A DNA stretch of 64,000 nucleotides from Pseudomonadota bacterium. GTDB lineage: Bacteria; Myxococcota; Myxococcia; Myxococcales; Myxococcaceae. The position numbers and the translations under genes were made by a program. Location: positions 35,476 to 99,475 of the forward strand of contig JAFAFL010000106.1 of assembly GCA_023423535.1 (NCBI GenBank), given 5' to 3'. This document shows positions 16,599-25,713 of this stretch, piece by piece. How positions within the stretch are numbered: position 1 is the first letter of the stretch; each line of letters begins with the position of its first letter. The notes under the pieces are model-generated. The model was not told the origin of the DNA and made no database searches. It was given only the letters and a program-made list of their open reading frames with translations.

Positions 16599-17228
16599 GT
16601 GACGGTCGCGAACGAAGGCCCGCTGGTGTTTCTCCTCTCTCCGGCGAACAGCGGCGGGGTCCGGATGCACCTGCTCACGCGGCCGCAGGCCCAGATCGCG
16701 CTCGCGCTGCAGCTTCGCAGCGAGGAGGGCGCGTCGCTCGGGGAGTGCTTCACCTTCGCCAGCGGGCTCTACTTCCGGGGCAAGCGCCTCTACGCGCAGG
16801 CCTTCGCGCGGCCGCCGCCGGGCACGCCGCGCGGACTGGTCATCACGCCCGGCCGAGGCCTCGTCGATCTCAACACGCGGGTGCATCCGGAGGACCTGCG
16901 CCGCTTCGCGGAGGTGCCGGTCGATCCGGAGGACGCGCGCTTCCGCGAGCCTCTGGAGCGGGATGCGGCAGCGCTGGCGGAGCGGCTCGGTGCAGAAGGT
17001 CGCGCGGTGCTGCTGGGGAGCGTGGCCACCGCGAAGTACACGCAGATCCTCGTGCGGGCACTGGGCGAGCGCCTCCTCTTTCCCGCCGAGTTCGTCGGCC
17101 GCGGGGACATGAGCCGCGGTGGGCTGCTCCTGCGAGCGGTGCGCGCGGGAGAGGAGCTGACCTACCTGCCGGTGGCCGGCGCGGTGGTGAAGGGAAAGCG
17201 GCCGCCGAAGCTGCAGCGGCGCCGATGA
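16599..17228 (+). CDS. Conserved hypothetical protein, divergent from thiI
   Basis: About 209 residues from GTG 16599 (VTVANEGPLVFLLSPANSGGVR...). The frame is open further upstream, but that stretch overlaps thiI and looks non-coding. No signal peptide or membrane helix. Ordered-looking alpha/beta sequence with 'SGLYFRGKRLYAQAF', 'GLVITPGRGLVDL' and 'FVGRGDMSRGGLLLR', and a basic C-terminus KGKRPPKLQRRR. I do not recognise the fold or know its function. It is divergent from thiI with a 127-base gap that must hold both promoters. The start codon is uncertain because no clear ribosome binding site is seen. Confidence 0.65.
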   Translation: MTVANEGPLVFLLSPANSGGVRMHLLTRPQAQIALALQLRSEEGASLGECFTFASGLYFRGKRLYAQAFARPPPGTPRGLVITPGRGLVDLNTRVHPEDLRRFAEVPVDPEDARFREPLERDAAALAERLGAEGRAVLLGSVATAKYTQILVRALGERLLFPAEFVGRGDMSRGGLLLRAVRAGEELTYLPVAGAVVKGKRPPKLQRRR

Positions 17229-17400
17229 CGATTGAAAACAGCGTGGGCCGGATGCTGTCGTGGCCGGTCTATGCGCCCTCTGGTCCCGCTCTTCGTCTGC
17301 GCGCTGTCGCCGCCACCGTGACAGTCCTCCCCGGGGCGGTGGCCGGGACGTTCTGAAGCTCGGAGCGGCATGGCGCCACTGGCGGGTATAGATTTTCCCC

Positions 17401-17730
17401 ATGGACCCGCACCGGCTCGCGGAAGAGCGAAGCATCGCCATGCATGCGCGCATCGCGGTGTCGCTTCGTTCGCGGCCGGAGTTGCTCGAAGTGGCCCGCG
17501 CACGAGTTGAAGCGTGGACCCAATCAGGCCTCGTCCCACCGCACTACACGCGCAGCTGGAGTGACCTTCTGGCTCAGCCGCTCGAGGTCGTCTGCTCGGC
17601 CCTTGTCTCGAACGACGAGAGGATGAGGGCGCTCCGACAGGTCTCGCCTTTCGCGGGAGTTCTGGATCCACGCGAGCGGTGGGAGATCCGCCGTGCAGTC
17701 GCCCGTCGCGCAGGTAAGGCATCGCCATGA
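17401..17730 (+). CDS. Antitoxin-like partner of DUF6036 protein
   Basis: 109 residues, mostly helical, Arg-rich at both ends: 'LAEERSIAMHARIAV', 'VEAWTQSGLVPPHY', 'SPFAGVLDPRERWEIRR'. This small family is seen next to DUF6036 nucleotidyltransferase-like proteins in actinobacteria and myxobacteria. Its stop overlaps the start of that gene in an ATGA, indicating translational coupling. Size, order and coupling fit a type II-like antitoxin; that role is inference, as no DNA-binding motif is obvious. Confidence 0.75.
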   Translation: MDPHRLAEERSIAMHARIAVSLRSRPELLEVARARVEAWTQSGLVPPHYTRSWSDLLAQPLEVVCSALVSNDERMRALRQVSPFAGVLDPRERWEIRRAVARRAGKASP

Positions 17731-18266
17731 CGCGGCACCAGCTGGAGCACATCATCCGGGCCTCGGCGATGATCGCCGACGATGGCGAGCTGGTGATCGT
17801 GGGTAGCCAGGCGGTTCTCGGCCAGTTTCCGGATGCTCCGCCGTTCCTCCTGCGATCGATGGGGGCCGACGTGTTTCCGAAGAATCACCCCGACCGGGCG
17901 GAGCTGATCGACGGCAGCATCGGAGAGCTCTCTCCGTTTCATGAGAGCTTCGGTTACTACGCGCAAGGCGTCGGTCCGCGCACGGCGGTTCTGCCGCCCG
18001 GGTGGCAGGCTCGCCTCGTTCCGATCCGCAATGAGAACACGCGGATGGCCACGGGATGGTGCCTGGAGATTCACGACCTGCTCATCGCCAAGTGCGTGGC
18101 GTGGAGAGAGAAGGACATCGAGTTCATAGAGGCCGCGCTGAGGCACGGACTCGCGCGGGTCGATGAACTCGAACGACGCGTTGCGCAGCTCGAGGTGGAC
18201 GCAGCACTTCGTGAAGCAGTGTTCAGGCGCGTGAGAGGCTTCGGTACGGGGCCCGCGTCCGAGTAG
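17727..18266 (+). CDS. DUF6036 family nucleotidyltransferase-like protein (putative toxin)
   Basis: 179 residues. 'IVGSQAVLGQF' (about 23-33) is the GSQA/GGxAL-like motif of MNT/AbiEii-type nucleotidyltransferases, followed by 'SMGADVFPKN' where the acidic D of a D-x-D-like pair would sit. 'FGYYAQGVGPRTAVLPPGW' and 'LEIHDLLIAKCVAWREKDIEF' are the conserved DUF6036 blocks, the last being the helical C-terminal segment shared with AbiEii toxins. The upstream 109-residue gene overlaps it by 4 bases. By analogy with AbiE/MenA-like systems it may modify tRNA or another acceptor, but substrate and toxicity are not shown here. Confidence 0.8.
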   Translation: MTRHQLEHIIRASAMIADDGELVIVGSQAVLGQFPDAPPFLLRSMGADVFPKNHPDRAELIDGSIGELSPFHESFGYYAQGVGPRTAVLPPGWQARLVPIRNENTRMATGWCLEIHDLLIAKCVAWREKDIEFIEAALRHGLARVDELERRVAQLEVDAALREAVFRRVRGFGTGPASE

Positions 18267-18376
18267 GAGGAGCGCGTCCGCACCAGGCAGCCAGGCACGC
18301 AGGACGTGCACGCCCGCCCGGCCAGTCCCATCTTCTCCGCCGAGACGCACGGCTCGTCCTCAAGAGGGGGGAAGAC

Positions 18377-19012
18377 ATGGACGCACTGACGCTGCTGGCG
18401 AAGGACCACCGCGAGGTGGAGAAGCTCTTCAAGCGCTTCGAGCGCACCGACTCGGGCGCGGAGAAGAAGAAGATCGTCGCCGAGGTCATCCGCGAGCTGT
18501 CGAAGCACGCGGTGATCGAGGAGCAGTTCCTCTACCCGGCCATCCGGGAGCGCGGCGGCAAGAAGGCGGAGCTCGCGCTGGAGGGCCTCGAGGAGCACCA
18601 CGTGGTGAAGTGGCTTCTCTCCGAGCTCGACGGGCGTTCGGTGAAGGACGAGCGCTTCGATCCGAAGATGAAGGTGCTGATGGAGAACGTGCGGCACCAC
18701 GTGGAGGAGGAAGAGGAGGAGCTCTTCGCGCTGGTGCGCCGGACCTTCACCCCGCACGAGCTCGAGGACCTCGGTACGCTGATGGAGGAGGCGAAGCGCT
18801 TCGCTCCCACCCATCCCCACCCGCGCTCGCCGGACACGCCGCCGGGGAACTTCATCGCCGGAGCGGTGGCCTCGCTCATCGACCGCGGCCGCGACCTCAT
18901 TGCCGGGGTGACGGAAACGAACAAGGGGACGAAAGCCGCGACCGGTTCGCGCCGCGCGCCGCAACAGTTGGCGGCGAAACGGGCCTCGCGTGGGGGTCGC
19001 CAGAAGAAGTAG
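18377..19012 (+). CDS. Hemerythrin-domain (HHE) protein
   Basis: 211 residues. The first 140 form a four-helix bundle with the hemerythrin ligand pattern: 'LLAKDHREVEKLF' (His10), 'HAVIEEQFLYPAI' (His/Glu), 'LEEHHVVKWLLSEL' and 'VRHHVEEEEEELF'. It would bind a di-iron centre and may sense or detoxify O2, NO or peroxide in the cytoplasm. The C-terminal 60 residues are a flexible, basic, Ala/Arg/Lys tail ending RGGRQKK, which may contact nucleic acid. Ribosome binding site GAGGGGGGAAG precedes the ATG. Stands alone. Confidence 0.88.
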   Translation: MDALTLLAKDHREVEKLFKRFERTDSGAEKKKIVAEVIRELSKHAVIEEQFLYPAIRERGGKKAELALEGLEEHHVVKWLLSELDGRSVKDERFDPKMKVLMENVRHHVEEEEEELFALVRRTFTPHELEDLGTLMEEAKRFAPTHPHPRSPDTPPGNFIAGAVASLIDRGRDLIAGVTETNKGTKAATGSRRAPQQLAAKRASRGGRQKK

Positions 19013-19065
19013 GGGTTGCTACGGTTGCGGCTCAAAGGAGCTCGAAGGGAAGCGCGGGAGGCTCG

Positions 19066-19473
19066 ATGGCACCGAACACCGGACATCGCGTGGGTTTTCG
19101 CCAGGGGTGCGCGGCAGCAGCCGCCGCCCTCTTCCTCATCACCTTCACGGTGCCGGTCACCGCACACGCAGGTGGCCGCGCGCTGGAGCTCCGGCAGCCG
19201 CACGCCTTCTCCCGTGACGAGGCGAAGATCCGGGTGGATCAGCTCCTCGACTACTGGGAGGGCCGCTTCGGCGTGCAGCGGCGCTGGGAGGGCGACAGCG
19301 TCCGCGTGCGCGGCAAGTTCTGGGGCATGGACTTCGACGGGGTGCTCGTCGTCCGCGAGGGCGAGGTCGAGGCCATCGCCGAGGACGCCGGCAAGCCGCT
19401 CCCCCGCACCGCGGTGGACTACGTCGGCGGGAAGCTCCGCAAGTACCTGCACCCGACCTACGACGAGGGCTGA
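19066..19473 (+). CDS. PHA_gran_rgn-like (polyhydroxyalkanoic acid system) protein with signal peptide
   Basis: 135 residues from ATG 19066, chosen for the GGGAGG just upstream. Residues 1-35 form a typical signal peptide (Arg near 12, long Ala/Leu core, cleavage near AHA-GG). The mature part 'LRQPHAFSRDEAKIRVDQLLDYW...WEGDSVRVRGKFWGMDFDGVLVV' matches the small beta-alpha proteins encoded beside PHA granule genes (PHA_gran_rgn). Those are normally cytosolic, so export is odd. A GTG inside the signal region would give a cytosolic form but has no ribosome binding site. There are no PHA synthesis genes nearby. Role unknown. Confidence 0.7.
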   Translation: MAPNTGHRVGFRQGCAAAAAALFLITFTVPVTAHAGGRALELRQPHAFSRDEAKIRVDQLLDYWEGRFGVQRRWEGDSVRVRGKFWGMDFDGVLVVREGEVEAIAEDAGKPLPRTAVDYVGGKLRKYLHPTYDEG

Positions 19474-19603
19474 GCGCGGCTGACGGCCGAACTCGCTTTC
19501 GCTCCGAGTCAAGGGCAGGCAAACAGGCTCGTTCCCGAGTGGGGAAGTTGCATTCCGTGGCGCGTTCGTTGCACAACGCCACGTCTCCCTGCTCGAACGG
19601 CCA

Positions 19604-20749
19604 ATGAACAACGCCAAGCCCGCCCTGGTTGCCACTTTCCTCCTGCTCGCCGCCAGTTTCCCGGCAGCCGCAGATGAGGCGGCCCCCACGCCGCCCCCCA
19701 CGGCCGAGGCGGAGCCCGCCGCCGCCGAACCCGTTGCCGAGCCCGCCTCGGAGCCCGCTGCCGAAGTGACGGCAGAGGCCGCCCCGAAGCCGGCCCCGGA
19801 CGCGAAGCCCGCTGCCGAGGTGAAGGCGACGCCTGCCCCCGCGCCCGCGCCCGCCCCGGAGAAGAAGGGCCTCTTCCGCGGCTCCACCCTCTCCTACTCG
19901 CACAGCGCGCGCGCGGTGAGCGCGGACAAGTCGTTCGAGCCGCTGTGGAACCCCTACTACGTGCACCGGCTCACCCTGCGCCCGCAGGTGACGGTGGCGG
20001 ATCAGCTCTACGTGCGCGCGTCGCTGGACGTGGGCCAGGAGCTGACCATCGCCGACGACACCAACCGCCGCTACGAGCTCGTGCTCTCCGACGCGGTGCT
20101 GGACGTGGGCGCGCTGGGCGTGAAGGACCCGCTGCTCGGCATCCAGTTCGCCGCGTCGCTGCGCGTGGGCGCGGGCCTCTCGAAGGTCTCGCAGGCGCAG
20201 ACGAAGTTCCTCACGCTGGGGCCGGGCGTCTCGGTGGCGCGGTCCTTCAACGTGCTCGACGGGCTGAGCCTCCGCTACGACGCGCGCTACACCGAGCGCT
20301 TCCACCGCTCCACCACCTCGCTCTACGAGGCCTCCACGCTCGTCATCTGCGAGACCGCCTACGTCGCGCAGTGCGACAGCACCACCTCCTCGGGCGTGCG
20401 CAACGTGCAGCGCGACGTGCTGCAGAGCGTGGGCTTTGGCTTCTCTCCGCACCGCCGCGTGTCGCTCAGCGCGCAGGGCCTGCTGAGCCACGGCTTCCTC
20501 TACGCGCTCACCGCCAGCGACCGTCTCGATGGGCTGGAGGCGGAGGGCACGAACGTCCGCTACGCCTGGGGCTTCAACCTCGGCGCGTCGGTGAAGCTGA
20601 CGAAGGAGCTCTCGCTCAATCTCGGCGCGTCCACCTTCGTGCCGCAGCTCGATCCGTCCGGCGTGCGCCAGCACCCGTTCTTCCACCGCAGCACCAACGT
20701 CTACGCCGACCTCGGCCTCGATCTCGAAGCCCTCCTGCAGCGCCTGTAG
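19604..20749 (+). CDS. Outer-membrane beta-barrel protein with Ala/Pro/Glu linker
   Basis: 381 residues. Signal peptide 1-23 (cleavage near AAA-DEA), then a low-complexity Ala/Pro/Glu linker to about residue 87, typical of periplasm-spanning spacers. The rest is a series of alternating amphipathic strands with aromatic belts and short turns: 'STLSYSHSARAV', 'YYVHRLTLRPQVTVADQLYVRASLDVGQ', 'LSLRYDARYTERFHR', 'RRVSLSAQGLLSHGF', and a final strand ending in Leu. About twelve to fourteen strands are expected. It is 25 bases upstream of the giant metalloprotease lipoprotein, so the two form an operon; it may anchor, secrete or serve that protease (inference). Confidence 0.75.
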   Translation: MNNAKPALVATFLLLAASFPAAADEAAPTPPPTAEAEPAAAEPVAEPASEPAAEVTAEAAPKPAPDAKPAAEVKATPAPAPAPAPEKKGLFRGSTLSYSHSARAVSADKSFEPLWNPYYVHRLTLRPQVTVADQLYVRASLDVGQELTIADDTNRRYELVLSDAVLDVGALGVKDPLLGIQFAASLRVGAGLSKVSQAQTKFLTLGPGVSVARSFNVLDGLSLRYDARYTERFHRSTTSLYEASTLVICETAYVAQCDSTTSSGVRNVQRDVLQSVGFGFSPHRRVSLSAQGLLSHGFLYALTASDRLDGLEAEGTNVRYAWGFNLGASVKLTKELSLNLGASTFVPQLDPSGVRQHPFFHRSTNVYADLGLDLEALLQRL

Positions 20750-20774
20750 CCACACCCCGAAGGACCCTCACTCC

Positions 20775-23700
20775 ATGAACATGAGACAACACCCCCGTCC
20801 GCTCGCTGCGCTCTTCGCCGCGGCGCTCTTCGCGGTCGCGTGCGCGGAGGAGCAGCCGCCCATCGACCGGGTCCAGCCGAACTACTTCGACAAGTCGTTC
20901 TTCGTCGGCCAGAACCTGCTCGATACGCAGGACGACCCCGAGTTCTACGCCCAGGGCACCCTGGTGGACGTGGGCTACGGCGCGGCACAGGACGGCCTGT
21001 TCACCTCCACCTACGCGCAGCCGCTCAACCGCGTGAAGTGGAGCATCACCGAGGACATGCTCATCGCCCGGCTGGCGTACGAGCGCATCCGCGGCTCCGA
21101 CGGCAAGGGCGCGGGCAAGGCGACGAACGACGGCATCGTCGTGGCGGCCTACCGCATCCTCAAGCACTTCGACGTGCAGCGCTCCTACAACCCGGCGACG
21201 GGCGAGCGCTACAACGTGGTCGAGGAGAACAGCGTGGACCGCCCCTGGTTCGAGCGCCAGTACATGCGCGTGGACTGGTCGCGGAACATGAACACCGATA
21301 ACTACGAGTTCGACACGCTCTCGCAGCTGGGGATCTACGGCGGCGTCTCCTACGAGCCGCTCTCCTACTACGTGAACGACCCGTCCCACGAGGACGCGCC
21401 GGTGTTCGTGCCCGACCAGGGCTACCTCGACATCACCACCAAGGCGTTCGCGCGCCCGCAGCTCATCGACATCAGCTCGTTCGGCTGGGGGCTCTCCGTC
21501 GTTCCGGCCTGCTGGTTCGACGCGGACTTCATGGGCGGCCCGGGTCCTTCGGCGATGTGCTCGCCGGTGGAGCTGACCATCCGGCACTCGTTCCACAAGG
21601 TGCCGCAGAGCGACTACGAGCCCATGAACTGGGACGGCCACCGCTTCCAGGCGTTCGGCGCGTTCTACACGGAGCGCAAGGGCTACGCGCGCAACTACGG
21701 CATGACCGACACCCAGTGGCACCGGTTCATCAACCGCTACGACATTTGGGAGCGGCACCACTACTACGACGATCCGGCGGCAATGAAGGACCCGGTCGCC
21801 TGCTACACGCCCGCCACCACGCCTGCTGGTGAGGACCCGAACCGCGACGTTGACGGCAACGGCACCGCGGACGAGTGTGAGAGCGCCGGCAAGGGCTCGC
21901 GTTGCGACACCTTCTCGCAGAAGTGCACCCTGCCCTACCGCGAGCGCACCCCGAAGCCGGTGGTCACCTACTACTCGAACGGCTCGCACGCGGACTACTA
22001 CGAGCCCTCCGAGGAGTCGGTGCACGAGTGGGACGTGGCGCTGCGTTCGGCGGTGATGACCGCGCGCTACGCGGAGTGCGTGAAGGTCGGCGAGGAGAAC
22101 TGCCGCCAGAAGTGGCCGGTCTATTACGGCCAGCAGGACGAGAACCACGACGCGCTGCTGCTCGCGCGCGAGGTGGACTCGTGCCGCCGCGGCAAGGCCT
22201 ACCAGGGCCGTGACTGCAACGCGCTGGCGGACGCGCTGGGCACCGAGCGCGGCTACACCCGCGGCGTGATCGAGCTGGCGAAGCTCGAGGAGATGATGGT
22301 GCTCTGCCACAGCCCGGTGCAGGCGGACGACCATCCGTCGTGCGCGCCCACCTCGCAGCGGCTCCGCGAGAACATCACCGCGCGCATGTGCAAGGAGGCG
22401 CGCGCGGAGGGAATCGACAAGGCGCTGATCACCGAGTGCGGCAACGCGCTGAACGTGCGCAAGGGCGACCTGCGCTTCCACGCGGTGAACGTGATCGAGA
22501 CCCCGCAGACGCCGTCGCCGTGGGGCATCATGGTGGACGCGGTGGACCCGCTCACCGGCCGCACCGTGTCCGGCAGCGCGAACGTCTGGAGCCACGTCAA
22601 CGACTCGTGGAGCCAGGGCATCGTGGACACCGCCCGCTACATCAAGGGCGAGCTGTCGACCTCTGACGTGACCGAGGGCACCTACGTGCAGGACTGGGCG
22701 GCGGCGGCGGACGCGGCCTCCCGGAACGGCGCGGCGCCGCAGCTGAGCAAGGCGGAGATCAGCGACCGGATCCGCCAGTTCGCGAAGGGCCACATCAGCG
22801 CAGAGGGCGCGGGCGGCAACGCCAACGGCGGCGCGAAGCTGGAGAAGGTGGAGGAGCTCTCTCCGCAGCTGAAGAAGACGCTGCGTGACGTGCGCCGGCA
22901 GCTCAACGGCATCCGCGCGGACGCGTACGCGCCGTCGGTGTCGCAGCCGCTCTACCAGCAGCGCCGCGAGCGCGCGCTGGGCTCGAAGACCGAGGCCGCG
23001 CTGGTCACCCCGATGATGCAGGCCCGCGCCGGCACCTCGGTGCTGACGGACATCTCCTCGATCATGCAGTTCGCCTCGCCGATGCGCGGCGCCTCTCCGC
23101 ACATCCAGCGGGACTTCGAGCGCCGCCGTGAGATGGGCTACGCGGACCGCGGCGCGTGCGTGCTGCACGAGGCCCCGGCCCCGTTCGCGATGGCGGACCT
23201 CTCCGACCTGCTGGAGGCGAAGTTCGGCGCCTTCAACCCGGCGGACCCGAAGGACACCCAGCTGGCGCGCGCGGAGAAGATGCGCCGCTACCTCGCGCAC
23301 AAGGCGCACTACGCGGTGATGACGCACGAGCTCGGTCACTCGATCGGCCTGCGCCACAACTTCGTCTCGTCGTCCGACGCGTGGAACTACCGGCCGCAGT
23401 ACTGGCAGCTGCGCACGGACAACGGCGAGAACAGCACGCCCTGCACCGACGTCTCGCCGGACGGCTCCTGCGTGGGCCCGCGCTACCTCGACCCGGTGAA
23501 CGACAACGAGAAGAAGAACGTCATCACCATGTTCATGCAGTCCTCGTCCATGGAGTACCCGGGCGAGGCGATGCAGGAGTTCCTCGGCACGGGCGCGTAC
23601 GACTTCGCCGCCACCCGCATGTTCTACGGTGACGTGGCGCCGGTGTTCTTCGACTCCTCGTTCAACGTGGGCCAGCCGGCCTCGCTGGGGCCGCTCGACA

Positions 23701-25604
23701 AGATGGACGGCTTCGGCGGCATCCTCGGCTTCCAGCCGACGGTGCAGGACGAGGCGGGCCAGCAGTTCACCGACACGCGCGACATCCACTACTCGGAGCT
23801 GCAGCAGCACTACTCGCTCATCGGCAACTGCCGCGAGATCGACCCGCTGAAGTTCAAGCCGGCGAACTGGGACGAGTCGAAGATGGGCGTGTGGCACCCG
23901 CTGCTCGACGGCCTCATCGTCGAGGTGGGCGGCAAGTACACGCGCTGCAGCCAGCAGCCGGTGGACTACGTGTTCTGGGATCAGCTCCGCAACCCGACTG
24001 CGTCGGAGACGGGCAACACGCTGGGCGGGCCGTCGGTGGACAAGACCGGCCGCGTGCGCTTCCCCTACGGCTTCGCCACCGACCGGTGGGCGGACCTCGG
24101 GAACGTGGCGGTGTACCGCGGTGACAACGGCGCGGACCCGTACGAGCTCTTCGACTTCTACATGTCGCAGATGGAGGTGAACCACATCTTCGACAACTAC
24201 CGGCGCAACCGTCACACCTTCACCGTGCGCGGCGCTTCCGGCCGGACGATGGCGCGCTACAACGAGAAGCTGCGCGACGCGGCGAAGGGCCTCGGGCTGA
24301 TGGCGACCATCTACCGGGACTTCGCGTACGACGCGGGCTACGACTTCGACACGCTGTGGCCGGTCATCTCGCGCGACTTCTTCGGGCCGAACATCATCGC
24401 CTCCGGCATCGGCTTCGACTTCTTCGCGCGGCAGATGGTGCGCCCGCAGTCCGGTCCGCACTACCTCGCGCCGTCGCCGACGGGTGAGAACGGGGCGCCG
24501 GTGCTGCGCTCCACCGCGGACTCGCTGCTGTCGAACCCGGGCACCATCCGGGTGAACGTGCCCAACGGCGCCACCGGTCAGTTCCGGAACGTCAACGCGG
24601 GCGGCCGTCTGCTCGAGAACCAGCTCGCCTCGGACAAGGGCGAGTACGACGCCGAGTACACGATCAACGCGGGCAGCTATTACGACAAGGCGTTCATGTC
24701 GATGCTGATGACCGAGTCGGTGGACAACTTCATCTCCGACTCGCGGCGTGACTTCCTCGACTCGCGCTACCGCGCGGTGTCGATGGCGGACCTCTTCCCG
24801 GACGGCTACCGCCGCTGGCTGGCGAACAACCTCACCGGTGACGAGTTCCTCAAGGGCGCGCGCATCGAGGCCACCGCCCAGGGCGCTCCGCTGGTGGACG
24901 CGCAGCTCTTCCCGCAGCGCGGGCTCGGCTGGCCGTCGTGGTGGAAGGAGACCCCGGAGGTCTGCTTCCCGTCGGAGACGAACATCCGGTGTGACGCCAC
25001 CGCGGCGAACAGCATCCCCGTCGAGTCGCAGGTCGGCTGGGAGCAGCAGAAGTTCCTCATCGCCTGGACGCTGATGTACCTGCCGGAGAACCAGATGCAG
25101 ACCTGGCTCAACCAGATGAACATCTGGGAGCTGGGCGCGGACACCGACCCGGGCTTCCCCAACCGGATCGAGCTGCACCTGCCCAACGGCAAGACCTACA
25201 TCGCGCGCACGTTCGGCAAGGAGACCCTCTTCGGGCAGACCGTGCAGAAGGGCATCTCGGCGCGGATCCTCGAGTACGCCAACGGCCTGCTGCGCCGCGC
25301 GTACGTGACGACCAACGGCCCGGACCTCGACAACGACGGTCAGCCGGACTGGTTCATCCCGGTGATGGGCCCCAACGGCCAGCCGCAGGTCCGCTACGAT
25401 CCGTCGGTGCAGTGGGTCGACGGCGAGGGCTTCATCCAGCCCACCCCGCGGCCGACGTGCAATCCGACGAACAGCACCGGCTGCACCTGCTCGTCGAACA
25501 AGGCGTGCGTGGACCTGTCGAAGTACGACCAGGTGCCCACGTTCATGCGGCAGGCGATGGCCGACTACGGCATGGCCGACCCGACGATGAAGGGCGTGTA
25601 CTAG
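20775..25604 (+). CDS. Giant zinc-dependent metalloprotease lipoprotein (metzincin type)
   Basis: 1,609 residues. Lipoprotein signal with AVAC at 20-23, followed by Ala-Glu-Glu (no Asp at +2, so outer-membrane sorting is likely). The zinc site HELGHSIGLRH spans 851-861 with all three His and the catalytic Glu, and a Met-turn-like SSSMEYPG follows at about 923-930. This is the HExxHxxGxxH-plus-Met arrangement of metzincins, closest to the large DUF4953/DUF5117-type zinc metalloproteases. The N-terminal 800 residues and the C-terminal 600 are mixed alpha/beta and acidic, with paired Cys such as in 'TNSTGCTCSSNKACVD'. Two-gene operon with the upstream barrel, followed by a strong terminator. Likely a surface or periplasmic protease; substrate unknown. 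Confidence 0.85.
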   Translation: MNMRQHPRPLAALFAAALFAVACAEEQPPIDRVQPNYFDKSFFVGQNLLDTQDDPEFYAQGTLVDVGYGAAQDGLFTSTYAQPLNRVKWSITEDMLIARLAYERIRGSDGKGAGKATNDGIVVAAYRILKHFDVQRSYNPATGERYNVVEENSVDRPWFERQYMRVDWSRNMNTDNYEFDTLSQLGIYGGVSYEPLSYYVNDPSHEDAPVFVPDQGYLDITTKAFARPQLIDISSFGWGLSVVPACWFDADFMGGPGPSAMCSPVELTIRHSFHKVPQSDYEPMNWDGHRFQAFGAFYTERKGYARNYGMTDTQWHRFINRYDIWERHHYYDDPAAMKDPVACYTPATTPAGEDPNRDVDGNGTADECESAGKGSRCDTFSQKCTLPYRERTPKPVVTYYSNGSHADYYEPSEESVHEWDVALRSAVMTARYAECVKVGEENCRQKWPVYYGQQDENHDALLLAREVDSCRRGKAYQGRDCNALADALGTERGYTRGVIELAKLEEMMVLCHSPVQADDHPSCAPTSQRLRENITARMCKEARAEGIDKALITECGNALNVRKGDLRFHAVNVIETPQTPSPWGIMVDAVDPLTGRTVSGSANVWSHVNDSWSQGIVDTARYIKGELSTSDVTEGTYVQDWAAAADAASRNGAAPQLSKAEISDRIRQFAKGHISAEGAGGNANGGAKLEKVEELSPQLKKTLRDVRRQLNGIRADAYAPSVSQPLYQQRRERALGSKTEAALVTPMMQARAGTSVLTDISSIMQFASPMRGASPHIQRDFERRREMGYADRGACVLHEAPAPFAMADLSDLLEAKFGAFNPADPKDTQLARAEKMRRYLAHKAHYAVMTHELGHSIGLRHNFVSSSDAWNYRPQYWQLRTDNGENSTPCTDVSPDGSCVGPRYLDPVNDNEKKNVITMFMQSSSMEYPGEAMQEFLGTGAYDFAATRMFYGDVAPVFFDSSFNVGQPASLGPLDKMDGFGGILGFQPTVQDEAGQQFTDTRDIHYSELQQHYSLIGNCREIDPLKFKPANWDESKMGVWHPLLDGLIVEVGGKYTRCSQQPVDYVFWDQLRNPTASETGNTLGGPSVDKTGRVRFPYGFATDRWADLGNVAVYRGDNGADPYELFDFYMSQMEVNHIFDNYRRNRHTFTVRGASGRTMARYNEKLRDAAKGLGLMATIYRDFAYDAGYDFDTLWPVISRDFFGPNIIASGIGFDFFARQMVRPQSGPHYLAPSPTGENGAPVLRSTADSLLSNPGTIRVNVPNGATGQFRNVNAGGRLLENQLASDKGEYDAEYTINAGSYYDKAFMSMLMTESVDNFISDSRRDFLDSRYRAVSMADLFPDGYRRWLANNLTGDEFLKGARIEATAQGAPLVDAQLFPQRGLGWPSWWKETPEVCFPSETNIRCDATAANSIPVESQVGWEQQKFLIAWTLMYLPENQMQTWLNQMNIWELGADTDPGFPNRIELHLPNGKTYIARTFGKETLFGQTVQKGISARILEYANGLLRRAYVTTNGPDLDNDGQPDWFIPVMGPNGQPQVRYDPSVQWVDGEGFIQPTPRPTCNPTNSTGCTCSSNKACVDLSKYDQVPTFMRQAMADYGMADPTMKGVY

Positions 25605-25630
25605 CCCCTTCGTGAGCTGAAGCAGCGCGG

Positions 25631-25668
25631 CCCCTCTTCCACTCCGGTGGAAGGGGGGCTTCGCTTTT
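25631..25668 (+). terminator. Rho-independent terminator after the metalloprotease gene
   Basis: Inverted repeat CCCCTCTTCCAC / GTGGAAGGGGGG around a short loop (one bulged base), followed by a T-richer GCTTCGCTTTTGC. It lies 26 bases after the stop codon at 25604 and would also separate this operon from the convergent small gene at 25714. Confidence 0.75.
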
Positions 25669-25713
25669 GCGGGCCCTCTGCGGCCTGCGGGTGCCTGCGC
25701 GGCCGCCGGCGCT

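Noticed and set aside
17225..17356. A 44-codon frame overlapping the preceding stop by ATGA
   Set aside because: No recognisable motif and no ribosome binding site of its own; the overlap alone is not enough in such GC-rich sequence.
20616..25178. A 1,520-codon open frame on the minus strand over the metalloprotease gene
   Set aside because: Same effect of high GC: Arg/Val/His/Leu-rich composition without motifs, and the plus-strand frame contains the intact zinc site.
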